Source: JAKZVK01 sp965248255 (GTDB lineage Bacteria; Acidobacteriota; Terriglobia; Bryobacterales; UBA6623). Taken from it: a DNA stretch of 64,000 nucleotides. Position numbers and translations under genes: made by a program. The notes beneath the pieces were generated by a model. That model saw only the letters and a program-made list of their open reading frames with translations. It made no database searches and was not told where the DNA came from. The stretch lies in NCBI GenBank assembly GCA_965248255.1, contig CBDFIW010000003.1, forward strand, positions 2,294,001-2,358,000, written 5' to 3'. This document shows, in pieces, positions 7,775-16,947 of the stretch (positions are counted from its first letter, which is position 1; each line of letters starts with the position of its first letter).

Positions 7775-9370
7775 ATGACACTTGCACATACAAACACTCA
7801 CCTATCCATCGGACGCCGTGATCTGTTTCGCGCCGCAACCTTCGCGGCCGCCGCAAGCTTTGTCGGCTCCACGGCTGCCGCGCCGGCGGCGCGATTACCC
7901 AACCGCGGCAAAGGGCCGGACGTCTATCGCCGCATCGGTGTCGAGCCGTTTATCAACCTCACCTCGACGCGAACCATGAACGGAGGCGCGGTGCTGTTGC
8001 CCGAGGTGGCCGATGCCATCCACGAAGCGTCCTTCTATCACGTCAACCTCCAGGAGTTGCTGCTCGAGGTCTGCCCGCGCATCGCCGATCTGATGGGCGT
8101 ACCGGGAGCGATGGTGGGCTCGGGCGCGGCCGGTTCGCTGACGATCGCCACGCTCGCATGCATGACCGGGGGGAACATCGAAACCTTGCAGCAGTTACCC
8201 AACACCGATGGCATCAAAGACGAGGTGGTGGCCGTTCGCTGGACCAGCTCCATCTACGATCACGCCATTCGGATGACCGGCGCGAAGATGGTCAACGTCG
8301 CAACGCCGGACGACTTAGAGGGCGCCTTCGGCCCGCAAACCTTCATGGCGTTCGCCGGACAGCGTGTCCGGGAACCCGGCAGCAAGATGCCCCTGGACAA
8401 GTTCGTTGAAGCGGCTCACGCCCGCGGCGTGCCGGTGCTCATCGACGCGGCTAACGAATTGCCACTCAGCCCGAACCCATTCGTTGCGCAAGGCGTCGAC
8501 TTGGTCGCCTACAGTGGCGGCAAGAGTTTGAAAGGACCCCAGAGCGCGGGTCTGTTGCTGGGGCGCAAAGACCTGACCGACGCCGCCTACCTGTCGGCTG
8601 CACCGCACCACACCTATGCCCGCCCGATGAAGGTCAGCAAGGAGGAGATCGTCGGCATCCTTGCGGCGGTCGAGCACCTGGTCACGAAACGCAACATCCA
8701 GGAAGACAACGAGCAGTACAAGTTCTGGTACCGGCACATCAGCGACCGCATCACCCAAGTCCCTGGTGTCCGCACGAAGATCATGGAGGCTCCGCGGGCC
8801 GGCTACTATCCCGAGATGCAGGTCGAGTGGGACATGGACAAGATCGGCTTGGTGGCGCGCGAGATCGGCGAGCAGTTATTGAACGGCAAACCGCGCATCA
8901 TGAGTCCAGCGTTCCCGAAGGAATTGGACCCGACGATGACGGAGACCAGCCACTTTCTGATTCGCCCCATGGCGATGCACCCGGAAGACTACAAGGTCGT
9001 TGCGGAGCGTCTGTACGAGGTGTTCAAGAACGCGCCGGGTCCAAAGCCCAAGCCTGCACTGAAGCCACCGGCCGGCAGTCTCGACGGCCATTGGGAGCTC
9101 GAGGTGGCCTTTGTCGCGGATACAGCCCATCACACAATGTACCTCCAGAACCGCGGCCACGAGATCACCGGGCTTCACCAGGGGCGCATCGCCCAGGGCA
9201 AGGTGAAGGGCGAGATCGACGGTGATCATGTCTACTTCGAGAGCCGCGGCAGGTACGAAGCGGCCGACATGCGGTATTTCTTCAAGGGCACGTTGCGTGG
9301 CAGCGAGATGAGCGGAGAAGTGGGACTGGGCGAGTACGGCAAGGGCACTTGGAAAGCCAGGCGGGTCTAA
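7775..9370 (+). CDS. Tat-exported SelA/DgaE-like PLP enzyme with a C-terminal extra domain
   Basis: 531 residues. The N-terminus has a twin-arginine signal (GRRDLFRAA, then an Ala-rich stretch to about residue 37). The body resembles the fold-type I PLP group of SelA and D-glucosaminate-6-phosphate ammonia-lyase-like proteins: a glycine-rich cofactor loop (GSGAAGSLTIATLACMTGG), LIDAANELP with the conserved aspartate, and the Schiff-base lysine in YSGGKSLKGPQSAGLLLGR near residue 250. From about residue 430, after a Pro/Lys linker, a separate beta-rich domain begins (SLDGHWELEVAF). Selenocysteine synthesis is unlikely for an exported protein. Amino-acid, amino-sugar or lyase chemistry is more plausible, and the substrate is unknown. 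It is convergent with transketolase. Confidence 0.8.
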   Translation: MTLAHTNTHLSIGRRDLFRAATFAAAASFVGSTAAAPAARLPNRGKGPDVYRRIGVEPFINLTSTRTMNGGAVLLPEVADAIHEASFYHVNLQELLLEVCPRIADLMGVPGAMVGSGAAGSLTIATLACMTGGNIETLQQLPNTDGIKDEVVAVRWTSSIYDHAIRMTGAKMVNVATPDDLEGAFGPQTFMAFAGQRVREPGSKMPLDKFVEAAHARGVPVLIDAANELPLSPNPFVAQGVDLVAYSGGKSLKGPQSAGLLLGRKDLTDAAYLSAAPHHTYARPMKVSKEEIVGILAAVEHLVTKRNIQEDNEQYKFWYRHISDRITQVPGVRTKIMEAPRAGYYPEMQVEWDMDKIGLVAREIGEQLLNGKPRIMSPAFPKELDPTMTETSHFLIRPMAMHPEDYKVVAERLYEVFKNAPGPKPKPALKPPAGSLDGHWELEVAFVADTAHHTMYLQNRGHEITGLHQGRIAQGKVKGEIDGDHVYFESRGRYEAADMRYFFKGTLRGSEMSGEVGLGEYGKGTWKARRV

Positions 9371-9414
9371 CCAAGGTTGCGCAGGAGCATAGGGTGCTGC
9401 GCCCGGCGGCGGTG

Positions 9415-11277
9415 CTATCGCCCAACCAGCGACTTGACCTTCACCACAATGTGAGCGGCCGAGATTCCGAAGCGTTCCAGCAGTTCGGCGGCCTTACCAC
9501 TGCGGGGAATTTCGCGGACGGCCAGTTTGTGGACATGCGCGTTCTCGGTGGCGAGCACCGATAGCACGGCGTCGCCAATGCCGCCGTGGGGGTAGTGATC
9601 TTCCACGGTAATCAGGCGCCCATCGGTTGCCTCGGCCGCTTCAAGCAATACGTCACGATCGATCGGTTGGACGCTGAACAGATCGATTACACGAACTAGG
9701 ATGCCCTCTCCCTTGAGCTGATCGTAAGCGGCTAGGGCCTCGAACAACGTCACGCCCGCCGCTACGACCGCCACTTGGTCGTCGTCGCTCTGCCGAACGA
9801 CCTTTGAGCGCCCGACGGCGAATGCCTCCCCCTGCTCGTAAATCACCGGCGTCGCCGGACGGCTGGTGCGAACATAGACCGGCCCTACCGTTTCGGCTGC
9901 CAGCTCAATCGCCCGCCAAGCGCTGGTTCCGTCGCTTGGATAAAGCACGGTGTAGTTGGGCTCGGCGCAGGTCATGGCCAAGTCTTCGAGGCCCATTTGT
10001 GAGGGGCCGTCCTCGCCGATCGAGATACCCGCATGGGTGCCGACGAGCTTAACGTTGGCGCCGCTGATAGCGGCCATGCGCATGAAGTCGTAGGCGCGGC
10101 TCAAGAAACAGGCGAAGCTGGCGGCAAAGGGAATGCGGCCGCGGGCGGCGAGGCCCATCGCGGCGCCGACCATGTTCTGCTCGGCAATAAAGCCTTGGAA
10201 GAAGCGCTCCGGCGTTGCCTTCTCCGTGTCCTGCGTAAAGGTGGAGTTCTTCACATCTCCGTCGAGCGCAACGATGCGGGAATCGACCTTGGCCAGTGCG
10301 GCGAGGGCGGCGCCGAAGGCGTGGCGCGTGGCCACTTTGTCGCCGACCGAGTAGATCGGCCCGGCGCTTGGGCTGGCGGTGGAAGTAGCCGCCCCATTGG
10401 AGGACGGCCGTTGCGGCTTCCATGCGATCTGCTGGCCCGAAAGCTGCCTTTCCAGCTCCGCCAGCACCTGGTCGGTCTGCTCGCCTTTGGGAAACGGCTT
10501 GCCGTGCCAGCCGTTCTTGTCCTCGGCGAAAGCGATTCTGCGCCCTTTGAAAGTGCGCGCCAGCAAGACGGTCGGGCGATCGGCTGTAGCGGCGGCTTGG
10601 GCGTAGGCGGCCAGTAACTCGCTGATGTTGTGGCCATCCACCACGAGCGCCTGCCATCCGAAGGCCTCCCAGCGTACCTTGTGCGCATCCATGTCGTGCT
10701 CGAGCTGGGTTGGCGCGCTTTGCCCGAGGCGATTCACGTCGATCGTCGCGCAGACATTGCCGAGCTTCTCCGCCGATGCCATAGCCGCAGCTTCCCAGAC
10801 GGCTCCCTCGGCCGATTCTCCGTCGCCGAGCAGCACGTAGATTCTCTGGTCCGAGGCGTCAAGGCGAGCGTTCAGCCCCATCCCAACTCCGGCCGAAAGG
10901 CCTTGCCCGAGCGAACCGGTGGCGAGATCGACGAACGGCAACTTCGTCGTCGGATGGCCTTCGAGGTCCGAGTCAATCCGCCGCAAGGTCAACAGGTCTT
11001 CGACATTTAAAAACCCGGCTTCAGCCCAGGCTGCATACAGGATCGGCGCGGCGTGTCCCTTCGAGAGGATGAAAACGTCGTTGGCTGGGTTGGCGGGGTC
11101 AGCCGGGTCGTACCTCATGACCGAGAAAAAGAGCGCGGCGACGATCTCGGCCGCCGACGAGCAACTGGTGGGGTGGCCGCTGCCGGCCTCCGTGGTCGAG
11201 CGGATGGAGTGGATCCGCAGTAGGGTTGCCTTGTCCCCCAGGAGCGTTAAGAGATCATCTTGTGTCGCGACAGACAT
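9415..11277 (-). CDS. tkt: Transketolase
   Basis: 620 residues from ATG 11277, preceded by a GAGGAAGG ribosome site; an ORF extension to 11706 looks non-coding. Thiamine-diphosphate enzyme of the pentose phosphate pathway that moves two-carbon units between sugar phosphates. The N-terminal domain has EAGSGHPTSCSSAAE, SKGHAAPILYA, TGSLGQGLSAGVGMGLNA and the cofactor motif GDGESAEGAVWEAAAM. A linker near residue 300 leads to the pyrimidine-binding domain (GDVKNSTFT, FIAEQNMVGAAMGLA) and the C-terminal domain (VEDHYPHGGIGDAV). The length is typical when the two halves are fused. Convergent with the SelA-like gene. Confidence 0.95.
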   Translation of the reverse strand: MSVATQDDLLTLLGDKATLLRIHSIRSTTEAGSGHPTSCSSAAEIVAALFFSVMRYDPADPANPANDVFILSKGHAAPILYAAWAEAGFLNVEDLLTLRRIDSDLEGHPTTKLPFVDLATGSLGQGLSAGVGMGLNARLDASDQRIYVLLGDGESAEGAVWEAAAMASAEKLGNVCATIDVNRLGQSAPTQLEHDMDAHKVRWEAFGWQALVVDGHNISELLAAYAQAAATADRPTVLLARTFKGRRIAFAEDKNGWHGKPFPKGEQTDQVLAELERQLSGQQIAWKPQRPSSNGAATSTASPSAGPIYSVGDKVATRHAFGAALAALAKVDSRIVALDGDVKNSTFTQDTEKATPERFFQGFIAEQNMVGAAMGLAARGRIPFAASFACFLSRAYDFMRMAAISGANVKLVGTHAGISIGEDGPSQMGLEDLAMTCAEPNYTVLYPSDGTSAWRAIELAAETVGPVYVRTSRPATPVIYEQGEAFAVGRSKVVRQSDDDQVAVVAAGVTLFEALAAYDQLKGEGILVRVIDLFSVQPIDRDVLLEAAEATDGRLITVEDHYPHGGIGDAVLSVLATENAHVHKLAVREIPRSGKAAELLERFGISAAHIVVKVKSLVGR

Positions 11278-11520
11278 GGCTACACCTTCCTCGATCCAAG
11301 GCTCGAAGCTTCCTGCTCGGCGAATCCGCATGATCACCCAAGCTAGTCTTGAATGGGCCGGCGGATGCTGCACTTCCGGGCGGCGCCCGGAGCAAAGCGG
11401 AGTCTCCCATCTTAGCTTTTCCAGGCTTAAGACGAAGGAAGACGTCACGCTGCTGACGCTACTGATCACGAAGTTGCCCTCACTGCGTGCAGGAATCGCA
11501 CCTGTGCTAGATTTGAAGAT

Positions 11521-11727
11521 ATGGGGATTCCGAACGCAAAGAAGTATCGCCTGAAGAACCCGAACGGCCCTGGCTACGCGACCGTTGTGGCGGTGCTGCC
11601 CAAGAAAACCGACGTGAACGCGTATGTCAAAGACGCGACCGCGCGCTTTGATTGGCAGGCCTGGGAAGAGGCGAGGGCCAACCAGAACAAAGTTCGCGTC
11701 GGTCAACAGAAGCAGCGCAAACGGTAA
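11521..11727 (+). CDS. Small basic hypothetical protein
   Basis: 68 residues starting MGIPNAKKYRLKNPNGPGYAT. The composition is basic, with a Lys/Arg/Gln-rich tail, and the third-position GC fits the neighbours. No family was recognised and no clear Shine-Dalgarno was seen before the ATG. It lies between transketolase (divergent) and the HEAT-repeat gene (convergent). DNA or RNA binding would fit the charge but is only a guess. Confidence 0.45.
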   Translation: MGIPNAKKYRLKNPNGPGYATVVAVLPKKTDVNAYVKDATARFDWQAWEEARANQNKVRVGQQKQRKR

Positions 11728-11743
11728 CGCACTCTCTGCCCGC

Positions 11744-13054
11744 CTACAGCCTCGCCTGCAAGTTCTTCAGTGCCCGGATCGCCTCCTGCGCTACCTTCGG
11801 ATTCGGGTCGTGCGTCAGTTTCTCGAGGTGGGGCATGCTGTCTTTGTTTCCGCTGATCGAGATGACGTAGGCTAAATGTCTCTTCTGGTCGTTGGTACCG
11901 CTTGCCAGCGGTTTGTAGAGTTGGTCGAGGACGCTCGGATCGCGTGCCAGTTCGGTCAGAAAAGGTCTCGCCTCCAAGCGATGGAAGCTGGAATTGAGGC
12001 CGTCGTAGAGGTACGAGAGAAAGCTCAGATCCCCCAAGCTGCTCGCGGCGAACGCCATCGATAGGCGCGCGGACTCATTTTTCTCTCTCGCAAAGGCATC
12101 CAGCACGATCTTCAGGTCGTCCGGATTGCCGAGCCGTCCCAAGCCTTCGGCCGCGGCCGCGCGGATTTGCTTGTCGCGGTCCCGCAAGTACCTTACAAAC
12201 AGCGGACGCTGCGCCGGGTCGTCCATCTTCGCAACGGCAATCAGAGACTGCCGCCGGATGCGCTTGCGATCGCTGCTCTTCACCAAATTGGTCAGTTCGG
12301 GGATCGCCTCGCGGACTCGTAGCTGGCCCATCGTCTGAACGACGGCAAACTGGACCTCGACGTCCAGATCATGCAGCAAGAAGATCAGGTCCGGACCGAC
12401 GCTGGTATCCCCGATCTTCTTGATCGATCGGACGGACTCCAGCATGACCATGCTGTTCTTGGACCGCAGCGCCTCTGTCAACTGCGGTAGGGTGGGCTTC
12501 GCGCGCAAGATGCCTGCCGCCCGCGACGCGTTGGCACGTGATTCCATGCTGCTGCCGCCCACCACCAGCCGGCCGATGGCGCTTACCACGTTCGGATCGA
12601 CCTGCACATAAGGATCAATGATTTTGGGCTCGGGCTTCGCGAAACGCCCTTTTAAATTCGAGCCGAACTGCTTGATCGCATTGGTCCAGCCCCTCCGTAC
12701 GTAACCCGGGTAGTAGAAATTGACGAGGCCATCCACCGCCAGAGATTGGATATCAGGATTGGCGTCGCGGGTCGCCTTAGCGAGCGGTTCGAGACTGTGC
12801 TGGGTTCCGAGGCGCACGATCGCCGCGACGGCTTCCGCGCGCACATCGACCACCGGATCGCTGATCAGTTCACTCAGGGCCGGGATGTGGTCGGACGTAC
12901 CGTTTTCGCCAAGATGGGCCGCCGCCTGGGCGCGCCGTTTCGGGTCGGCGCTCTGCAGGTCTGCTTCCTGAGCGTGCAAGACGCCGATGAGAGTGGCCAG
13001 AAGAAACGGGGTAGTGAGTCGCAGCATGCGCTCAACTTGTTTCACGAGGCTCAT
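11744..13054 (-). CDS. Exported HEAT-repeat protein
   Basis: 436 residues from ATG 13054, chosen because AGGAGG lies eight bases upstream and a signal peptide follows (VERMLRLTTPFLLATLIGVLHA); an earlier in-frame ATG at 13111 lacks this. Tandem HEAT/PBS-type helical repeats then run to the end, with recognisable units such as DPVVDVRAEAVAAIVRLG, KQIRAAAAEGLGRLGNP and NPKVAQEAIRALKNL. These solenoids usually serve as protein-binding scaffolds, here in the periplasm. It follows mqnD (stop at 13111) in the same orientation, but a shared role is not obvious. Confidence 0.85.
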   Translation of the reverse strand: MSLVKQVERMLRLTTPFLLATLIGVLHAQEADLQSADPKRRAQAAAHLGENGTSDHIPALSELISDPVVDVRAEAVAAIVRLGTQHSLEPLAKATRDANPDIQSLAVDGLVNFYYPGYVRRGWTNAIKQFGSNLKGRFAKPEPKIIDPYVQVDPNVVSAIGRLVVGGSSMESRANASRAAGILRAKPTLPQLTEALRSKNSMVMLESVRSIKKIGDTSVGPDLIFLLHDLDVEVQFAVVQTMGQLRVREAIPELTNLVKSSDRKRIRRQSLIAVAKMDDPAQRPLFVRYLRDRDKQIRAAAAEGLGRLGNPDDLKIVLDAFAREKNESARLSMAFAASSLGDLSFLSYLYDGLNSSFHRLEARPFLTELARDPSVLDQLYKPLASGTNDQKRHLAYVISISGNKDSMPHLEKLTHDPNPKVAQEAIRALKNLQARL

Positions 13055-13110
13055 GAGCAAACCCTCCTGGAGACAAGCGTCTAAACCGAACGAAACCATT
13101 TCCGGTCCCA

Positions 13111-13950
13111 TTATACGTATTCGATCTTCGTGCGCTGAGAGATCAGGCCGGCCTCGTGGCCCATGTCGAGCAGCTTTTGCGCGGCCTCGACCACTTCAGG
13201 CGCCATGTCAGTCGTGTAGTGGTTGACGTACATGCCCACGAACTTGTCGGCGGCCTCGGGGTCTAGCCCGCGAGAGAACTCCAGCGCGTAAGCCAGCGCT
13301 TCAGCACGGTGATCGAGCGCGTATTGAATCGTCGCCCGCAATGACTCGCGGCACTCCTGCTGGATGTCCTCCGGCAACGATCTCAACATTGCGTTCGCAC
13401 CAAGCGGTAGCGGTAGGTTGTACTTCTCTTGCCACCAGGCGCCCAAGTCGAGCACCCGATGGACACCGGATTCGTGGTAGACGAGCTGCCCTTCGTGAAT
13501 GACCAAGCCCGCGTCGACGCGGCCCTCGACCACTTGGTTGATGATCTGGTCAAAAGGAGCCACCTTGGCCTCGAAGTCCGGCTCGTAGAGTCGCAGCGTC
13601 AAGTACGCGGTCGTCTCCAGGCCCGGGACAGCGATCGACCTCCCTTTTAGGTCACTGGACCGGAGAGGGTTTCGGGCAACCACTATCGGTCCATACCCGT
13701 CGCCCACGCTCGAGCCGGCGGCGGTGAGCACATATTTGTCAGCGACATAAGGGTAGGCATGGTAAGAGATCGCGGTCATCTCATAACGGCCTTCTCGTGC
13801 CGCTTGGTTGAGCGTCTGAATGTCGCTGAGATGATGCTCGAACTGAACAAGGGGCGCGCGGATCTTGCCCGTCGCGAGCCCGTAGAACATGAAGGCGTCG
13901 TCGGCGTCCGGGCTATGCGCCACGACAACCTTGTGCCGGGGTAAGTCCAT
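13111..13950 (-). CDS. mqnD: 1,4-dihydroxy-6-naphthoate synthase
   Basis: 279 residues. It has the periplasmic-binding-protein-like fold used by MqnD in the futalosine route to menaquinone, converting cyclic dehypoxanthine futalosine to 1,4-dihydroxy-6-naphthoate. Family marks are AHSPDADDAFMFYGLATG at the N-terminus, YEMTAISYHAYPYV, and DAGLVIHEGQLVY in the middle, and the length matches the family. The other mqn genes are not in the window. MqnA is a related fold, but the SPDADD start favours MqnD. Confidence 0.9.
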   Translation of the reverse strand: MDLPRHKVVVAHSPDADDAFMFYGLATGKIRAPLVQFEHHLSDIQTLNQAAREGRYEMTAISYHAYPYVADKYVLTAAGSSVGDGYGPIVVARNPLRSSDLKGRSIAVPGLETTAYLTLRLYEPDFEAKVAPFDQIINQVVEGRVDAGLVIHEGQLVYHESGVHRVLDLGAWWQEKYNLPLPLGANAMLRSLPEDIQQECRESLRATIQYALDHRAEALAYALEFSRGLDPEAADKFVGMYVNHYTTDMAPEVVEAAQKLLDMGHEAGLISQRTKIEYV

Positions 13951-14113
13951 CTTTTCGTGGGGCCTTCGTGTGCTGTGGCAGCGACGTTGATAGACTAAGT
14001 TGCTTCCGCTACTCCGTACTAGAAGAACGACGATCGCGGAACCGATCAGGTTCCAGACGTTGCCAAGTAGCTACTGTAGCAGGACGGCGACAGGGCGCGG
14101 GAAGGGCGATAAG

Positions 14114-14140
14114 AGCCCGGCAGGGCTCCTGAACCGGGCT
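14114..14140. other. Inverted repeat in the mqnD/receiver spacer
   Basis: AGCCCGG (14114-14120) and CCGGGCT (14134-14140) can form a seven-base stem with a 13-base loop; the overlapping GAGCCCGGCAGGGCTC offers an alternative pairing. There is no following T-run, so it is not a standard terminator. It lies in the roughly 300-bp divergent spacer, which otherwise shows nothing clear. Confidence 0.3.
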
Positions 14141-14248
14141 GGCACGGGAAAGAGCGCATACAGGTATCGAGTGGTGGAGTCAGGCAACGTGTGAGCCGTT
14201 CCAGGCCGGCCTCGAAGCCTACTGCCGGTCGTTTGGGGGAGTCAAAGC

Positions 14249-14620
14249 ATGGAGAGCAGCAAGGCCACGAGGGTCGTCGCCGGTGTCAGCGACTTGTTCT
14301 TCGCTTCGAAGATTACCGAGACGGCCAAGCACCTGGGTGTGCAGGTCACGTTCGCCGGTTCCGAAGAGGCGCTGCTTGCCAGAGCGGTCGAGACACCGGC
14401 GCGAATCATCCTCGATCTGAATCAGAAGAGCCTCGGGCCGGTAGCGCTCATCGGCAAGCTGAAGGCCGACCCGGCGCTGGCCGGCGTGCCGGTAACCGCG
14501 TTCGTAAGTCATGAGTGCAGCGACCTAATCGAAAAAGCACAGCGTGCCGGATGTGATGAGGTGCTGACTCGCGGAGCCTTCTCGAAGGACTTGCCGGAAA
14601 TACTGAAACGGGGTTCGTAG
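14249..14620 (+). CDS. Stand-alone receiver-like domain protein
   Basis: 123 residues starting MESSKATRVVAGVSDLFF after a GGGGGAG ribosome site. The alternating pattern and length match a CheY-type receiver: VVAGVSD strand 1, a possible phospho-acceptor in RIILDLNQK, VPVTAFVSH for the Thr/Ser strand, and DEVLTRGAF in place of the usual Lys-containing loop. The first acidic pair is not typical, so phosphorylation is doubtful. It may act as an unphosphorylated adaptor. It is convergent with trpD, and no kinase gene is adjacent. Confidence 0.65.
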   Translation: MESSKATRVVAGVSDLFFASKITETAKHLGVQVTFAGSEEALLARAVETPARIILDLNQKSLGPVALIGKLKADPALAGVPVTAFVSHECSDLIEKAQRAGCDEVLTRGAFSKDLPEILKRGS

Positions 14621-14650
14621 CAGGTGCTTCTCGCGGCCCGCGCAACGGGG

Positions 14651-15682
14651 TCATGGAGAAAATTGCTGAGTGAATCGGACTAAGTCTTGAAGCTTCGCCC
14701 TCGCCCGTCCTTCATCGATCGAAGCTGCCGCCAGCGAAGCGCCCTCGCGGAAGTCGCCCGCCCGGCCCGCGGCGACCAGCGCCGCGGATGCGTTTGCCAC
14801 GACGATGTCGCGCCTGGGCCCGCTCCGACCGTCTAGAATCGAGCGCAGGATCACGGCGTTCTCCTCGCGGTCGCCCCCGGCAAGGTCCTCGAGCTGAGCA
14901 CGAGGCAGATCGAAATCGTCGGGCACTAGGGTCGTATCGCTGACCTGTCCATCCGCAATCTCCGCAACTCGTGTGGGCCCCGTGGTAGTAATCTCGTCCA
15001 AGCCGTCGCTGCCGTGCACCACGAACGCCCGAGTCACTCCCAGATGCGCGAGTGCCCCAGCGAGCATCGGCGCCAAACGGTCCTCAAACACACCCAACAC
15101 TTGCGTTGAGGCGCCGGCCGGGTTCGTAAGGGGTCCGAGTACATTGAAGACCGTCCGCATCTTCAGTTCCCCCCGCACCGGCCCAGCGTGTTTCATGGCG
15201 GTGTGAATCGCCGGCGCGAAGAGGAACCCGATACCGACCTCGTCAATCGAGCGGGCCATCTGTGCCGGCGTGAGCATGACGTTCACCCCGGCGGCTTCTA
15301 GGACGTCGGCGCTGCCACAACGGCTGGAAACGGACCGGTTACCGTGCTTCGCGACGTGCACCCCCGCCCCGGCGACGACGAAGGCGCTGACGGTCGAGAT
15401 GTTGAACGACTGGGAGCCATCGCCTCCGGTGCCGCAGGTGTCGATCAACCCGGAGGCGGGCGTTTGACAGGGAATCTTCGCTGCTTGATTCCGCATGGCC
15501 CGAGCGAAACCGACGATCTCCTCGACGGTCTCCCCTTTCATGCTGAGCGCGACCAGCAGCGCGCCGATCAGGGTCGGCGTGGACTCGCCGGAGAGGATTT
15601 CGTTCATCACCGCGCGCGCTTCCGCCTCGCCTAGGTCGTCGCGTCGCGAGACCTTGTGCAGTGCCTCCCGTACGGCGCTCAT
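14651..15682 (-). CDS. trpD: Anthranilate phosphoribosyltransferase
   Basis: 343 residues. It joins anthranilate to phosphoribosyl pyrophosphate in tryptophan synthesis. Motifs in order: DTCGTGGDGSQSFNIST for the diphosphate site, KHGNRSVSSRCGSADVLEA for anthranilate and metal binding, FLFAPAIHTAMKHAGPVRGEL, RTVFNVLGPLTNPA and VVHGSDGLDEI. Length and motif set are complete. It is transcribed divergently from sucC, and other trp genes are not in the window. Confidence 0.95.
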   Translation of the reverse strand: MSAVREALHKVSRRDDLGEAEARAVMNEILSGESTPTLIGALLVALSMKGETVEEIVGFARAMRNQAAKIPCQTPASGLIDTCGTGGDGSQSFNISTVSAFVVAGAGVHVAKHGNRSVSSRCGSADVLEAAGVNVMLTPAQMARSIDEVGIGFLFAPAIHTAMKHAGPVRGELKMRTVFNVLGPLTNPAGASTQVLGVFEDRLAPMLAGALAHLGVTRAFVVHGSDGLDEITTTGPTRVAEIADGQVSDTTLVPDDFDLPRAQLEDLAGGDREENAVILRSILDGRSGPRRDIVVANASAALVAAGRAGDFREGASLAAASIDEGRARAKLQDLVRFTQQFSP

Positions 15683-15768
15683 CGGTTTGCGGCCCTCGGC
15701 GGCGATCCCTTATGATGAGTCTTCGTCTTCAACGATCCCCAGATCGTAGCACGCACCCCTCCCGCTTC

Positions 15769-16929
15769 ATGAAAATCCACGAGTATCAGGCCAAGGGAAT
15801 CTTGCGCCGTTACAACGTCTCTGTGCCCCAAGGCGAGGTGGCCTTTTCGGCGGAGGACGCCAGGCAGGTCGCCGAAAAGCTCGGCGGTCGTGTGGTTGTG
15901 AAAGCACAAATCCATGCCGGTGGCCGAGGCAAGGGGGGCGGCGTGAAGATCGCCGAGAACGCCGACGAAGCGGAGAAACTCGCGAGCCGGATCATCGGTA
16001 TGACGCTCGTTACCCACCAGACCGGGCCGCGGGGACGCCTGGTCAAGCGCGTACTGGTCGAAGAGACCCTGCCGATTGACCGTGAACTCTATCTGGGCAT
16101 TGTGCTCGACCGCAAGCTCGAGCGGCCGGTCCTCATGGCCTCCTCCGCCGGCGGCATGGAGATTGAGGAGGTCGCGGCCAAGACCCCGGAGTTGATCCTC
16201 AAAGAGGTCATCGATCCGGGTGTCGGGCTGATGACCTACCAGGCGCGGCGGCTGGCTTTTGGGATGGACGTCACCGGCCCGGCCTTTCACGGCGTCGTCG
16301 AGGCGATGACGGCTCTGGCCGAGACGTATCAAGCCACCGATGCCGGCCTGGTCGAGATCAATCCGTTCGTCATCACCAGCGACGGTCGCGCCATCGCCCT
16401 CGACGCCAAGATGGACTTTGATGACAACGGTCTGTTCCGTCACGACGATCTGGCGGACTTGCGCGACCTCGACGAGGAAGATCCGCTCGAGACCGACGCC
16501 TCCAATCACGGTCTCAACTACATCAAGCTCGATGGCAACGTGGGCTGCATGGTCAACGGCGCCGGGTTAGCCATGGGCACAATGGATATCATCCAGTACG
16601 CTGGCGGCAGTCCGGCGAACTTTCTGGACGTAGGCGGCGGCGCGAACGCCGATCAGATCAAGAACGGCCTGCGGATCATCCTCGCTGACTCCAATGTCAG
16701 GGCGATCCTGGTCAACGTGTTCGGAGGCATCTTGCGCGTTGACGTGTTGGCCGAAGGAGTCGTCTCCGCCGCGAAAGAGCTGGAGATCAAAGTTCCGATC
16801 GTCTTGCGGTTGGAGGGCACGAACGTCGAAGAGGGCCGCCGGATCCTCGAAGAGTCCGGCCTCGACTTCACGGTGGCGGCGGACATGAAAGAAGCCGCGC
16901 AGAAGGTCGTCGCCTTGGCCGGCAGTTGA
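15769..16929 (+). CDS. sucC: Succinyl-CoA synthetase, beta subunit
   Basis: 386 residues from ATG 15769 (MKIHEYQAKGILRRYNV); the open frame further upstream overlaps trpD and is unlikely to be coding. It has an ATP-grasp domain with VVVKAQIHAGGRGKGGGVK for nucleotide binding, GLVEINPFVIT, and the C-terminal flavodoxin-like domain with NFLDVGGGANADQI and NVFGGILRVD. With SucD it interconverts succinyl-CoA and succinate with nucleotide phosphorylation in the TCA cycle. sucD starts 18 bp downstream. Confidence 0.95.
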   Translation: MKIHEYQAKGILRRYNVSVPQGEVAFSAEDARQVAEKLGGRVVVKAQIHAGGRGKGGGVKIAENADEAEKLASRIIGMTLVTHQTGPRGRLVKRVLVEETLPIDRELYLGIVLDRKLERPVLMASSAGGMEIEEVAAKTPELILKEVIDPGVGLMTYQARRLAFGMDVTGPAFHGVVEAMTALAETYQATDAGLVEINPFVITSDGRAIALDAKMDFDDNGLFRHDDLADLRDLDEEDPLETDASNHGLNYIKLDGNVGCMVNGAGLAMGTMDIIQYAGGSPANFLDVGGGANADQIKNGLRIILADSNVRAILVNVFGGILRVDVLAEGVVSAAKELEIKVPIVLRLEGTNVEEGRRILEESGLDFTVAADMKEAAQKVVALAGS

Positions 16930-16947
16930 ACCCGATCGTTTTGAGCT

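Noticed and set aside
1..7800. A single composite transposon bounded by the two IS630 copies
   Set aside because: Each copy has its own TA duplication inside a different gene whose frame is restored on excision, so the copies inserted separately rather than moving together.
10033..10617. Plus-strand frame of 194 residues
   Set aside because: It is antisense to the core of transketolase, which has full family motifs.
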